Source: Phycisphaerales bacterium
GTDB taxonomy: Bacteria > Planctomycetota > Phycisphaerae > Phycisphaerales > SM1A02
Length of the DNA: 64,000 nucleotides
Reading direction: 5' to 3'
Assembly (NCBI GenBank): GCA_029268515.1
Contig: JAQWNP010000006.1
Coordinates: 1-64,000, forward strand
Shown here in pieces: positions 25,507 to 35,282 of the stretch. The notes under the pieces were generated by a model that saw only the letters and a list, made by a program, of their open reading frames with translations, did no database searches and had not been told where the DNA came from. The stretch's first letter is position 1. Each line of letters begins with the position of its first letter. Position numbers and translations under genes: made by a program.

Positions 25507-27087
25507 TCATGGAGAAGCCTGTGAGATATCAACATAATTCAGATTAAACTCACCATCAGTTATATGAAGTGTCAGCGTATGCTCACCAGCTTCAAGCTGA
25601 ATATCTGGTTTTGTAATGGTGATCCAAGTCTGCCAACTTCCAGTTGACGGAATCGCAATCAGCTCTGTTAAGGCAACTCCATCAAGTGCCCAGTACATCT
25701 CTGATCCACTATCATTGCTCGCCACTCGGAAATCGAATGTATAAGAACCTGTGGCTGCTACATCAATGGTGTAATTGAGCCATTCGCCATTGTAAAGCCA
25801 CCCAATGTTGTAGCCCTGCTCAATATCAGTTGCTATCTCAATATCCACGCCGTCGGTTCTAAACTCGCCGCCTTGGTTGTAGTTATCAAGGTCATAGTAA
25901 GCAAAGCCATTACAACCTTCGTCGTAATATTCAGCCTCGATTCGTCCTGGAACTGAGATGGGCCCATCACCATAAGGACTGGTCCCCTGTTCTTCGCACG
26001 AAACAACTTCACCATAGGAAATATCAAATGTAAATGATGACGAGTTATCAATTTCGTAATAGTCATATAGAGGCGAATACGTAAATGCTTCAACCTGATC
26101 AGTACTTGGATCGAATGTGTAATAGCGAAGAAGTGAATTCGTAGGATTGTCACATTGATAGTCACTGAGAATACTATGAACCGTCGTTCCATAGTCATTG
26201 GTTAATGGAAGATACCGCTCTCGAGCACATTCATGACCTGAGACAACAAGAAATACATTGTTGTGATGTGTCAGCACTTCGTTCCAGAGAAGATAGTTTC
26301 CAGGAAACTCATGCGTTGAGACAATGACACGCTTGTCTGGATGAGCCGCAATCACTTCGTCTGCCCATACACGCACATCTGCTGGTGGATCCCACTGCAG
26401 ATGTAAAACAAGATACGCTTCACAGCCCGCTTCAAAAAATTGAAAGCTATTGGTGTTCTTTCCCTCTGGATAACCTCCGCCATACCAACTGTTACCTTCG
26501 TAGCGACTTGGAGGAAAGTATTGGTTGTACTTAATGTCACTACGTCCCCACACTGCATCGTCGGCGTCGTGATTTCCGAACGTCAGCCCGTAGGGAATAA
26601 GCCCGTCCAGTGTTGACATCGCGGTATTGGCAATATTCCATTGACCATCAATCCATCCAAACTCAACAATGTCGCCGAGGTGAGAAACAAAGGCTACGTT
26701 GAGATCATCGATATTGTCAGCAATCCACTGGGTCTGCTGATAGAACATCTCTGGTGTACTGCCGTTGTAATAAGCAGTAAAAAACTGCGTATCTGGAATG
26801 ACCACATATGTAAATGGAACATTGTCCTGACAGGCGGGAGGACAGTCACCCCACGCGGCCAGCAAAATTGAAAAGTCATCGTAATCAGTCACACCGTCTG
26901 AATTGACATCACCATCTGTTGACGGGCCCCATGCCACCAGCATTTTCGAAAAGTCTGCAACACCCACTACGCCATCACCATTGAGATCGCCCTGGCACTG
27001 TGCCTTTGAATGCGAGCTTATTCCAAACATTGCAACTGCTGCAGCTATCACTGCACACATATGGAAGTTGGCGATATTGTTTAGCAT
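25507..27087 (-). CDS. Secreted metallophosphoesterase with dockerin-like repeats and CBM6-like domain
   Basis: The 526-residue protein has a signal peptide, then two calcium-binding dockerin-type loops close to the N-terminus (GDLNGDGVVGVADF and GDVNSDGVTDYDDF). The calcineurin-like domain shows GDIVEFG, FGNHD, STHEFPG and SGHECAR. The C-terminal beta-sandwich resembles a carbohydrate-binding module of family 6 (IEAEYYDEGCNGFAYYD, DGVDIE, NYVDI). It likely cleaves a phosphoester on or near polysaccharide. The ATG at 27087 has GGAGAAG eight bases before it, favoured over an ATG thirty codons upstream. No cohesin gene is in the window, so the dockerin-like repeat may be only a calcium-stabilised linker, as usual in planctomycetes. 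Confidence 0.83.
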   Translation of the reverse strand: MLNNIANFHMCAVIAAAVAMFGISSHSKAQCQGDLNGDGVVGVADFSKMLVAWGPSTDGDVNSDGVTDYDDFSILLAAWGDCPPACQDNVPFTYVVIPDTQFFTAYYNGSTPEMFYQQTQWIADNIDDLNVAFVSHLGDIVEFGWIDGQWNIANTAMSTLDGLIPYGLTFGNHDADDAVWGRSDIKYNQYFPPSRYEGNSWYGGGYPEGKNTNSFQFFEAGCEAYLVLHLQWDPPADVRVWADEVIAAHPDKRVIVSTHEFPGNYLLWNEVLTHHNNVFLVVSGHECARERYLPLTNDYGTTVHSILSDYQCDNPTNSLLRYYTFDPSTDQVEAFTYSPLYDYYEIDNSSSFTFDISYGEVVSCEEQGTSPYGDGPISVPGRIEAEYYDEGCNGFAYYDLDNYNQGGEFRTDGVDIEIATDIEQGYNIGWLYNGEWLNYTIDVAATGSYTFDFRVASNDSGSEMYWALDGVALTELIAIPSTGSWQTWITITKPDIQLEAGEHTLTLHITDGEFNLNYVDISQASP

Positions 27088-27340
27088 GCTTTCTTCTCCG
27101 TATTCGCCCACATTCATGAGCGGCAAGCTTCTCTCGTCACGGCCCAAGCACGACCATCGCTTTAGACTCAAATGCAACGCGAGTTGAGCGGAGTGTACGC
27201 GGGCTAATTCAAAAGTCTCATATGTTTAGCGCTTTTTTTGCTCGTGTAATTATGAACAATGTAAACGCGCGATGACATGATCCAAAGATATGGAAAAATT
27301 GGAACCATCTGTACAAACCGGGTGTATAAGGGCGACAGCT

Positions 27341-28261
27341 TTAGTTCTTCTTGGCGTGATATCGTCGGTGCCAGAGTAGAGCCACTGTGATAACACTCAG
27401 AATTAGCACAATAATCAAGGCCAATAAGACCCGCCTATCCGCAGTCACGTTCTGCCCAGAAACACCACCCACATATGGGCGGCTTACAAACAAACCATTG
27501 GCAAGCGGCTGGTAAGAATCAGGATAGGCCATCAGTGCTGACTGAAATTCACCTGTGCTCCATTCAGATGTAAGCATTGCTTCGAAAGCCACCACCATCG
27601 ATTCAGAATCAAACGGAACTTCTATCGCGGGTTGATCTTCAATGAGTTCGACAAGCATTGTGGGTGTGACAACCGCTTCACTATCTACTTGATATTTTTG
27701 AGAAGTGAATTCGACAATCTTCCAACTATCTTGTGCTGTCTCTCTGACTAAGTGGACTCTAAAATCCTTATTGTCCCTGGATACCCACACAGATATATCA
27801 ACTGGCATGGCGATCATATTGGCCATAAAAGCTTCATACGCTTTGTCATTTTCAGACACAGACTCGGAAGATGCGGAGAATCGCATCAGGATTCGACCTT
27901 CCGGCCCACCCGTGATCGTACCGTAATATAAGGCACGCCACGATTTTGGTAGGACGTCGTTTATAAGGCCCGCACTAAAAACGTAAACTGCAAATCCAAT
28001 ACTGGCCACTAAGACCAAATCTCCTATGTAGCCCGCTAATGTTCGACCAGAATTATGATGGTTAATGGTGCCCCGCTCGGCATTCTCTGATCCGCACTCA
28101 GGGCATCGCTGCAACTCTTCCCCGAAGAGCTTATACCCACATTCTCTACACGCCCGGTCACTGCTGACTTTTGCAGAAGACCACTTGTAGAGAACCCACC
28201 AGATACACAACCCTATAAAGGCGATAAATAAGGTGACAATATAAATTGAAAGTGGAATCAC
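27341..28261 (-). CDS. Zinc-ribbon membrane protein with periplasmic domain
   Basis: The 306-residue protein starts with a helix (residues 4-26). A zinc ribbon follows (CRECGYKL, CPECG), then a second helix near 80-100, about 170 residues of likely extracytoplasmic domain, and a last helix ending with basic residues. It is a larger relative of the protein at 1047-1493 and belongs to the Phycisphaerae CGY/CPECG group. Function is unknown. It is divergent from rarD with 37 bases between starts, so the two probably share a control region. Confidence 0.72.
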   Translation of the reverse strand: MIPLSIYIVTLFIAFIGLCIWWVLYKWSSAKVSSDRACRECGYKLFGEELQRCPECGSENAERGTINHHNSGRTLAGYIGDLVLVASIGFAVYVFSAGLINDVLPKSWRALYYGTITGGPEGRILMRFSASSESVSENDKAYEAFMANMIAMPVDISVWVSRDNKDFRVHLVRETAQDSWKIVEFTSQKYQVDSEAVVTPTMLVELIEDQPAIEVPFDSESMVVAFEAMLTSEWSTGEFQSALMAYPDSYQPLANGLFVSRPYVGGVSGQNVTADRRVLLALIIVLILSVITVALLWHRRYHAKKN

Positions 28262-28298
28262 CTGCAGATGTGCCTCTCACTTGTGATCAATAGAATCA

Positions 28299-29312
28299 AT
28301 GATCGTCTTAACGCGGCCACCCATGTCATGGCTTTATGTCTCAGAATTCTTATCAGGGCCAGACCCTGCTATTCTTTGCGATACTGTGCCCACTCTAACA
28401 CACAACCAGAATGACAAAAACGCCACCACCGGCGTTGTTTTAGCAATCCTTGCCTATGGCTGGTGGGCTGTTGTCACACCCTTGTTTTTCTGGGTGCTCA
28501 AAGATATTAATGCTTTTGAGCTGGTCGCCTGGCGCGTCTTACTTGGCTTACCAATGCTCATTTTGCTTTTACTCTGCATCGGCCGTCTCAATGAGTTCAT
28601 CGATGCAGTAACCACACCGCGGGTTTTAGGTGTATTGGTTTTGACCGCTGGCTTCATTTCCGTGAATTGGTTCGTGTTTATTTGGGCTGTTGTCACTGAC
28701 AGGCTCAGCGAGGCAAGCCTCGGCTACTACATCAACCCCATTGTCTCTGTGATACTTGGAATGGTCTTTCTTGGTGAACGCCTTCGAAAATTCCAGTGGG
28801 TTGCCGTTGGACTCGCTGTTACAGGCGTTGCTGTTTTAGCAATACGTGTTGGCGGTGTGCCTTGGATCTCACTTGCATTAGCAGGGTCGTTTGGGCTTTA
28901 TGGACTGACGCGCAAGCAAGTAAAATGTGAAGCTGCTGCCGGACTTACTGTAGAAATGCTTGTGGTTTTTCCATTCATGCTGGTTGGCGTTTTAATTGTG
29001 CACTCAAAAGATGGGAGCGCTGTCACCACTGAAAACTGGTGGATGGCTTTACTTATCATATTCAGTGGAATCATCACCATTGTTCCACTAGTTTGCTTCG
29101 CTGGAGCAGCTCGCCGTTTGAGACTTTCAACTGTTGGCCTGCTTCAGTACATCGCACCAACTGGTCAGCTTATTCTAGCTGTGCTGGTCTTTAACGAACC
29201 ATTCGGTGCTGATCGCATTGCCGCTTTTGCATTAATTTGGCTGGCTGTCATCTGCTATTCGACTGATTCACTTCGTGCGCATTCCACAGCACCAGTCATG
29301 AGCGATCAATAG
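28299..29312 (+). CDS. rarD: RarD-type EamA-family transporter
   Basis: The 337-residue protein has about ten helices in two repeats and the RarD subfamily marks: GWWAVVTPLFFW, ELVAWRVLL, NWFVFIWAV, EASLGYYINPIVSV and LGERL. RarD proteins are inner membrane transporters whose substrate is not established; chloramphenicol sensitivity is linked to them in enterobacteria and pseudomonads. The N-terminus carries about 40 residues more than usual before the first helix, so the true start may lie inside, although no better ATG is seen. Confidence 0.85.
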   Translation: MIVLTRPPMSWLYVSEFLSGPDPAILCDTVPTLTHNQNDKNATTGVVLAILAYGWWAVVTPLFFWVLKDINAFELVAWRVLLGLPMLILLLLCIGRLNEFIDAVTTPRVLGVLVLTAGFISVNWFVFIWAVVTDRLSEASLGYYINPIVSVILGMVFLGERLRKFQWVAVGLAVTGVAVLAIRVGGVPWISLALAGSFGLYGLTRKQVKCEAAAGLTVEMLVVFPFMLVGVLIVHSKDGSAVTTENWWMALLIIFSGIITIVPLVCFAGAARRLRLSTVGLLQYIAPTGQLILAVLVFNEPFGADRIAAFALIWLAVICYSTDSLRAHSTAPVMSDQ

Positions 29313-29428
29313 CACATCCACGACGATGAAGCATGACCATGGCTTTATTTCAACAGCAACTCATACGCTGATATCAAACAACTCTGTATACACGTTTATA
29401 AACCATCATTGGTCGGCTGGCTTCTGAG

Positions 29429-32400
29429 CTACGAAGGCTTATGACCACCACTTGATGCGTCTGGTTTATTCAAATCGATCTGCTTCTGCAGACTTTCAAC
29501 AGCAAGTCTATTTGCTTCTACTTGTTCTGCCTGAGCACGGGCCTCACGCTCCATAAGAATAGTTGGCCGAATGCCCATTTTTTCTCGAAGTAGCTCGATG
29601 ACCACGTATAAAACAGGCACCACGAGCAGACTCAAGATTGTTGAGGCAACCATGCCGCCCAGAACCACCGTGCCAATCGAGTGACGCGAATTCGCTCCAG
29701 CACCACTTGCTAGAACAAGAGGCACCACGCCGAAAATAAATGCAAAGGCGGTCATAAGAATTGGCCTCAAACGCATTTTTGCTGCTGTTGCTGCAGCCTC
29801 AATGACGCCAGCACCTTGCTCTCTTTGACCTTTCGCGAACTCAACAATCAGAATGGCGTTCTTTGCTGCCAATCCAATGAGCATGAGTAATCCGATCTGA
29901 CCATAAATATCTAAAGATAGACCAGCAATCTGAAGCCCAAGCGCCGCACCCAGAATTGCTAATGGCACAGCAAGAATAATCATAAACGGCATTGACCAGC
30001 TCTCATAAAGGCACGCGAGAACCAGGAATACGCAGATAATGCCAAGTCCAAAGATGATTGGCGCCCACGAACCTGCTTGCTTGGCCTGATAAACCATTGA
30101 TGTCCATTCCCAACCAAATCCATTTGGAATGAGAACTTCATTAGCCACTTCTTCCATGGCCGTAATGAGGGCTCCGCCTGAATAACCTGGTGCCGGTCCG
30201 CCAATGACTTCAGCGGTCCGGTACATGTTGTAATGCGGAATATTGACAGGCCCAGTCGTGAAATCAAGTGTCATCAATTCAGAGAATGGAATTGCCTCAC
30301 CCTGGCTGTTCTCGACATAGAGTTTCAGAATATCTTCAGGCTCTTCACGAGCAATTCCATCGGCCATCACATTGACCTGATAAACCTGGCCGTATTGGTT
30401 GTAATTATTTACATAGTACGAAGCCAAATACACATTCAACGTTGTGAATAGATCACCGATACCCACGCCCAAAATCTGCGCCTGCACACGATCAATATTG
30501 AGTTCAATCTGCGGATAGTCGACTTTGAAATCTGTAAACAATGCGCCAATGACCGGATTCTTTAATCCTTCTTCGATGTACTGATTGGTAATTTTCGAAA
30601 CTTCCTCCGGCGACTGACCGGCGAGCGCTTCGATTTGAATCTGAGCACCACCAGTCGTTCCGAGTCCAGGAATGGCTGGCGCATTGAAGGGAATTACCAT
30701 TGCTCCTTCAATAGGGGCCAATGACTCTGAAACAACCTTAATGATTCCAGGAATCTGAGACTCTTCAGTTTTACGTTCATCCCAGGGTTTTAGAATGATA
30801 AAGAAAACTGAAAAGTTTGAAGAAGCTGTATTCGAGATGAAATTTAAACCCGAAACTGAAACGACATCTGCAACATTTGGGTTTTTCAATATGGCCGCTA
30901 CGGCTTCAGCCTCAACAGCCTGTGTTCGGCTTAAGGCGCTTCCAGGGGGAAGCTCAGCAACAGCAAAAAACCAGCCCTGATCCTCTGCTGGCACAAAACC
31001 TGTTGGCCTGGTTGATATTGCAAACCAAGTCCAAATGAGCAATGCCACGAAGATAATGGCAACGATCCACCATAACTTGGCGGATTTTTCAACGAGGCGA
31101 TGGTACTTATCTGAAGTCCAATCGAACGATTTATTAAACCAACGAGCAGGTGCGAACTTTCTTTCTTTCTCTTTTCTTGGCCTCAGCATGACACCGCAAA
31201 GTGCAGGGCTAAGTGAAAGAGAATTGAATGCCGAAAGACCGACAGCAAAGGCAATTGTCAGTGCAAACTGGTTATAAAGTAGGCCTGTTATGCCAGGCAT
31301 AAATGCTGTTGGCACAAAGACCGCCATCAAAACCAAAGTGGTCGCCACGATGGGACCAGTTACTTCTTTCATCGCCTGCCGCGTCGCCGCGCGAATATCC
31401 TTAATGCCCGATTCTAATTGTCGCTCTACGTTCTCTACGACCACAATGGCGTCATCAACCACAAGCCCAACTGCAAGCACTAAGCCAAGCAACGAAAGAG
31501 TGTTGATTGAAAATCCAACCGCAGCCATGACTGCAAATGTGCAGATCAGTGAAACAGGTATGGCGATAATCGGAATAAGCGTTGTTCGCCAGTTCTGCAA
31601 AAATACGAAGACGACAATAATGACTAATCCAATTGCCTCAAGAAGGGTGTAAACCAATTCTTCCATTGAGACCTTGACGAAGTCTGTCAAATTGAATGTA
31701 ACCTGGTATTCCAAGTCAGCTGGAAAAGTTTTACTTAAGGACTCAAGCTCAGCGACTATTCCATTAGCAACATCCAGAGCATTGGATCCAGGCAACTGAA
31801 AGATGCCAAGTGTTGCCGCCCCTTTTCCATTGCATCTTGTGTTTGATGTATACGATTGTGCTCCTAGCTCAACACGACCAATATCTTTGACATAAACAAC
31901 TGATCCATCATCATTTGCTCGAACGACAATGTCATTAAATTGTTCGGTTGTGCGCAATTGGCCAAGTGTATTGAGCTGATATTGAGTTGCAGGCGTTCCA
32001 GGCATAGGAGGCTGCCCAATAACACCAGCAGCCACATCTGTATTTTGATAGTTGACTGCGTCAATAACATCATTTGTCGTAATGCCAAGGCCTGCCATCT
32101 TCTCAGGGTCAAGCCATACCCGGATGGAGTAGTTAAGGACGCCGAAATTGTCGACTTCTCCGACACCAGGAACACGCGTCAGTGGATCTACGATATTAAT
32201 CTGCGCATAGTTACCTAGATAAACACCGTCATAGGTGCCGTTCGGCGAGATGAGGTTGATGATCATCGTCAGATCTTGCGAAGCCTTCACAATTGAAATG
32301 CCCGCTCGCTGTGTGACTTCAGGCAACTGAGCTTGCGCTGTCTGCACACGATTCTGAATGTCAACGGCACCGATATTGAGGTCGTAGCCAATATCGAATG

Positions 32401-32677
32401 TAACGGTGATGATAGAGGAGCCATTGGCGGTAGAGCTTGAGGACATATAAATCATGCCCTCCACACCATTGATCTGAGTTTCAAGTGGCTCGGTCAGAAG
32501 TCGCTCAGTCACTGCAGCACTTGCACCGGTATAACCTGCAGTGACATTGACTGTGCCAGGTGCAATATTTGGAAACTGGGCGATTGGCAACGCCAAAATA
32601 GAAATCGCTCCGGCCAGCAACATAAGAATCGCGATAGCCGTAGCAAAAATCGGTCTATTGATGAAAAAACCAGTCAC
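29429..32677 (-). CDS. HAE1-family RND multidrug efflux pump (AcrB-like)
   Basis: The 1082-residue protein opens with MTGFFINRPIFATAIAI, as AcrB and MexB do. It has the paired aspartates of helix 4 (GLVVDDAIVVVEN) and the C-terminal pattern GMVASTILSLLVVPVLYV. It exports hydrophobic compounds using proton entry. It overlaps its adaptor gene by 4 bases. No TolC-family gene lies in this operon, so it must borrow an outer membrane channel from elsewhere, possibly the one at 7922. Confidence 0.92.
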   Translation of the reverse strand: MTGFFINRPIFATAIAILMLLAGAISILALPIAQFPNIAPGTVNVTAGYTGASAAVTERLLTEPLETQINGVEGMIYMSSSSTANGSSIITVTFDIGYDLNIGAVDIQNRVQTAQAQLPEVTQRAGISIVKASQDLTMIINLISPNGTYDGVYLGNYAQINIVDPLTRVPGVGEVDNFGVLNYSIRVWLDPEKMAGLGITTNDVIDAVNYQNTDVAAGVIGQPPMPGTPATQYQLNTLGQLRTTEQFNDIVVRANDDGSVVYVKDIGRVELGAQSYTSNTRCNGKGAATLGIFQLPGSNALDVANGIVAELESLSKTFPADLEYQVTFNLTDFVKVSMEELVYTLLEAIGLVIIVVFVFLQNWRTTLIPIIAIPVSLICTFAVMAAVGFSINTLSLLGLVLAVGLVVDDAIVVVENVERQLESGIKDIRAATRQAMKEVTGPIVATTLVLMAVFVPTAFMPGITGLLYNQFALTIAFAVGLSAFNSLSLSPALCGVMLRPRKEKERKFAPARWFNKSFDWTSDKYHRLVEKSAKLWWIVAIIFVALLIWTWFAISTRPTGFVPAEDQGWFFAVAELPPGSALSRTQAVEAEAVAAILKNPNVADVVSVSGLNFISNTASSNFSVFFIILKPWDERKTEESQIPGIIKVVSESLAPIEGAMVIPFNAPAIPGLGTTGGAQIQIEALAGQSPEEVSKITNQYIEEGLKNPVIGALFTDFKVDYPQIELNIDRVQAQILGVGIGDLFTTLNVYLASYYVNNYNQYGQVYQVNVMADGIAREEPEDILKLYVENSQGEAIPFSELMTLDFTTGPVNIPHYNMYRTAEVIGGPAPGYSGGALITAMEEVANEVLIPNGFGWEWTSMVYQAKQAGSWAPIIFGLGIICVFLVLACLYESWSMPFMIILAVPLAILGAALGLQIAGLSLDIYGQIGLLMLIGLAAKNAILIVEFAKGQREQGAGVIEAAATAAKMRLRPILMTAFAFIFGVVPLVLASGAGANSRHSIGTVVLGGMVASTILSLLVVPVLYVVIELLREKMGIRPTILMEREARAQAEQVEANRLAVESLQKQIDLNKPDASSGGHKPS

Positions 32678-34083
32678 TGGCTATCAGCCCCTCCACTGAC
32701 GGACTGAGGGGCTTCATTAGCACCACTACTTGCCTCATCTGTTTTTGGTTTCTCTGACGGCGTATTGGTTTTGGAACTAGATCCCGACTCTTTTGGAGCC
32801 GACGATTCTTGCGTCTTCCCCTGCTTGGCTTTCTCTGAAGAAGCATTCGTATCAACACCACTCGATGTAGATGCAGCTTCCATCGCTTTTTTGTTTACTT
32901 CCTCTACAAATGCATCTGCATCTTTGAGCTGGACTTTAACCTTCACATTAGCCTTTACCTTGGTTGGATCACCGGCAACGAGCACTTGCTGACCAATCTT
33001 CAGGCCTGACTTGATAACACGAAATCCTTTGTAGATAGAACCGGTCATGACAATCTGACGCGCAATCTCATCATCACTGTTGATGATGAATACATATTGA
33101 TCGCGAGGGCCACTACGAACCGCATCGTCTGGAACAACCATGGTGTTTGGAAGCATGCGGAGCCTAATGCGAAGATTCACATACATACCGGGTAGCACTT
33201 GCTTCTTTTTATTTGGAAAAACGGCTCTTGCCAAGAATGTGGATGTCTGTTGATTCACTTCATTGTCGATCAAATCTAGGACACCGTTGTATTCAGTCTT
33301 TGAACCATCTGTGCCCGCAACAGTCACCTGAACATCTAAATTACCTGCTTCTCGTGCGATGGAGAAGTCGGTCAAATCATTTCCTGCTGGCTCAAAGATG
33401 ACACGCATCGGATCCAGCATCACCAACGTTGCCAGTGTTGTGTTCATGTTGGGGCCAACAAGATTCCCAACATTGATCTTCGTATCACCAATACGACCTG
33501 CAAAGGGTGCAATCACATCGGTATATGAGAGATTGAGCTCCGCATTGATAAGACTTGCCTGAGCAGACGCAACCCGAGCAAGACCAACTTCATAATTCGC
33601 CTGAGCCTGATCCATCTCATATTCAGTCGCCGCACCTTTACTCATTGCACGAGCGGTTTCATCACGAGTGAATCTCTCGAAGGAAAGATTAGCTTTGGCC
33701 TCCGCTAAGGAGGCCACCGCTTCAGCGAGTGCAGCCTCATACTCATCCTGCTGGATCAAATACAACCGTTGACCCGCTTCAACATCACTTCCTTCCACAA
33801 AACTGCGTTCCTCGAGATACCCCTCCACCCGCGCAACCATGTCAGCTTGAATCACAGCCTGGGTGATTCCTGGGTAGTACTTATAGTCGGGCACATCCTT
33901 TGAAATAACCTTAACGGCGACTACCTCAGGAGGTGGCGGTGTTGTTGACGCATCTTTTTTGCTGGCATCAGCCTTTTTGCAACCTACGGTGGCCATACCG
34001 AAGCCAGTGATCATGCTCAGTACGACAATAGTAAAGACACTACTTTTTATAGTCTGTATTCGTCCATGAACATGTTGCATCAC
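32674..34083 (-). CDS. RND efflux periplasmic adaptor (AcrA-like lipoprotein)
   Basis: The 469-residue membrane-fusion protein has a lipobox (TVGC). It shows the AcrA-type segments VSKDVPDYKYYPGIT-like start, the ARVEGYLEERSFVEGSDVEAGQ lipoyl half, a helical hairpin (ALAEAVASLAEAKANLSFERF) and the second lipoyl half ending VIAPFAGRIGDTKINVGNLV. An unusual C-terminal tail of about 80 residues, rich in Ser, Lys, Glu and Pro, follows the last domain. It precedes the pump gene with a 4-base overlap. Confidence 0.9.
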   Translation of the reverse strand: MMQHVHGRIQTIKSSVFTIVVLSMITGFGMATVGCKKADASKKDASTTPPPPEVVAVKVISKDVPDYKYYPGITQAVIQADMVARVEGYLEERSFVEGSDVEAGQRLYLIQQDEYEAALAEAVASLAEAKANLSFERFTRDETARAMSKGAATEYEMDQAQANYEVGLARVASAQASLINAELNLSYTDVIAPFAGRIGDTKINVGNLVGPNMNTTLATLVMLDPMRVIFEPAGNDLTDFSIAREAGNLDVQVTVAGTDGSKTEYNGVLDLIDNEVNQQTSTFLARAVFPNKKKQVLPGMYVNLRIRLRMLPNTMVVPDDAVRSGPRDQYVFIINSDDEIARQIVMTGSIYKGFRVIKSGLKIGQQVLVAGDPTKVKANVKVKVQLKDADAFVEEVNKKAMEAASTSSGVDTNASSEKAKQGKTQESSAPKESGSSSKTNTPSEKPKTDEASSGANEAPQSVSGGADSQ

Positions 34084-34646
34084 AAACAGGCCCTTTCACT
34101 CTACGGCCGGTCCATACGGATTTTCGCGGCTGCTATTAGCGTAAATCGTACTTGCCCCGCGCTCAGGCAGCAATTGAAGACACATTACCGAGCAGGCAAT
34201 ACCGTCATCTCCGAGGGATACAGGCAAACTCATGGGGCGAGCTGGACACCCCGCCCCCAAAGACGTGCGTCGTAGCAACGACCTCTTTTTTAGCAATGCA
34301 ACTGTGCCCCAAATACCTATGCTCACGTAGGCACCCCCCACCCGATGAGCCATCACTGCCAATGGAGCCTGATGGAGGCACTTTATGGCTCCTTTTTGGC
34401 CTGACCTTCAGCCGCCGACAAGCGTTGGGTATATTTCGCCACTGCCGTTTGGGCAACCGAGTTGTCCTGACGACCTGTGCCACAAGCGACTCCGACGGCT
34501 CCGACAATCTGTCCATCGGTGCAGAAATTGGTCACTTTGTGAAGAGCCTGACCTAAGGTACGATAGTCATCCCAGATGACGGATAGAAGCTAGAAGTCTG
34601 TCAGAAGATAGTACGGCAACCGACCCTTACTTTCGGAGATCTCAAC
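34084..34646. other. 563-base intergenic region with several hairpins; possible structured RNA
   Basis: The region lies between divergent genes and holds no frame with recognisable protein features. Paired segments include GTCGT-AGCA-ACGAC near 34270, CCTA..TAGG with outer GTGCC..GGCAC near 34305-34335, GGGGCG..CGCCCC near 34232-34260, and GGAGCC..GGCTCC plus five Ts at 34364-34397. The density of pairs, with a terminator-like end on the plus strand, suggests an RNA gene or leader. I could not match it to a known RNA family. Confidence 0.35.
34364..34397 (+). terminator. Terminator-like hairpin with T-run
   Basis: GGAGCC (34364-34369) pairs with GGCTCC (34387-34392), followed by five Ts, on the plus strand. 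No protein gene ends upstream on this strand, so it would end an untranslated RNA or attenuate the peroxiredoxin transcript. The 17-base loop makes it only moderately convincing. Confidence 0.4.
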
Positions 34647-35282
34647 ATGGCGCTTCAACTTGGCGACACGGCACCGGATTTTACACAAGACTCAACAGAA
34701 GGCTCAATTAGCTTTCATGACTGGATTGGGGATGGATGGTGCGTACTCTTTTCACATCCAGCAGATTACACCCCTGTGTGCACAACAGAGCTCGGGGCCG
34801 CCGCATCACTTAAGGGTGATTTCGAAAAACGGAACGTCAAGATTATTGGCTTGAGTGTCGACCCCCTTTCTGATCACGAAGGATGGTCAAAGGATATTGA
34901 AGAAACGCAAGGCACCGCTCTGAACTTCCCATTACTCGCGGATGCTGATCGTCGTGTTTCCAATCTCTATGGGATGATCCACCCAAACGCAGACAACACA
35001 TTGACTGTTCGTAGTGTCTTTATCATTGATTCAAATAAGAAGATCAGACTCACATTGACCTACCCAGCGAGTACTGGTCGTAATTTCGATGAGATTATGC
35101 GGGTCATTGATTCTCTCCAGCTGACTGATAAGCACAAGCTCGCGACACCTGTCAATTGGACGCACGGACAAGACTGCATCATTGTGCCCGCTGTTTCAAA
35201 CGAAGAAGCTACGAAGCTCTTCCCGGCTGGATTCACTGAAATCAAACCATATCTACGCACAACACCACAACCAACACACTAA
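34647..35282 (+). CDS. 1-Cys peroxiredoxin (Prx6 type)
   Basis: The enzyme reduces hydrogen peroxide and alkyl hydroperoxides. The 211-residue protein has the peroxidatic motif HPADYTPVCTTE with Cys45. It has the Prx6-type C-terminal extension (LATPVNWTHGQDCIIVPAVSNEEA) and no standard resolving cysteine of the AhpC type. A lone cysteine occurs in GQDC. It is cytoplasmic. Its stop shares the base A of TAATG with the start of the methyltransferase gene, so the two are translationally coupled. Oxidative or metalloid stress is a plausible shared theme. Confidence 0.9.
   Translation: MALQLGDTAPDFTQDSTEGSISFHDWIGDGWCVLFSHPADYTPVCTTELGAAASLKGDFEKRNVKIIGLSVDPLSDHEGWSKDIEETQGTALNFPLLADADRRVSNLYGMIHPNADNTLTVRSVFIIDSNKKIRLTLTYPASTGRNFDEIMRVIDSLQLTDKHKLATPVNWTHGQDCIIVPAVSNEEATKLFPAGFTEIKPYLRTTPQPTH

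Noticed and set aside
34152-34556. 134-codon plus-strand frame in the gap before the peroxiredoxin gene, and opposing frames
   Set aside because: Arg/Pro/Cys-rich low-quality translation, no homology marks, and the DNA is full of hairpins.
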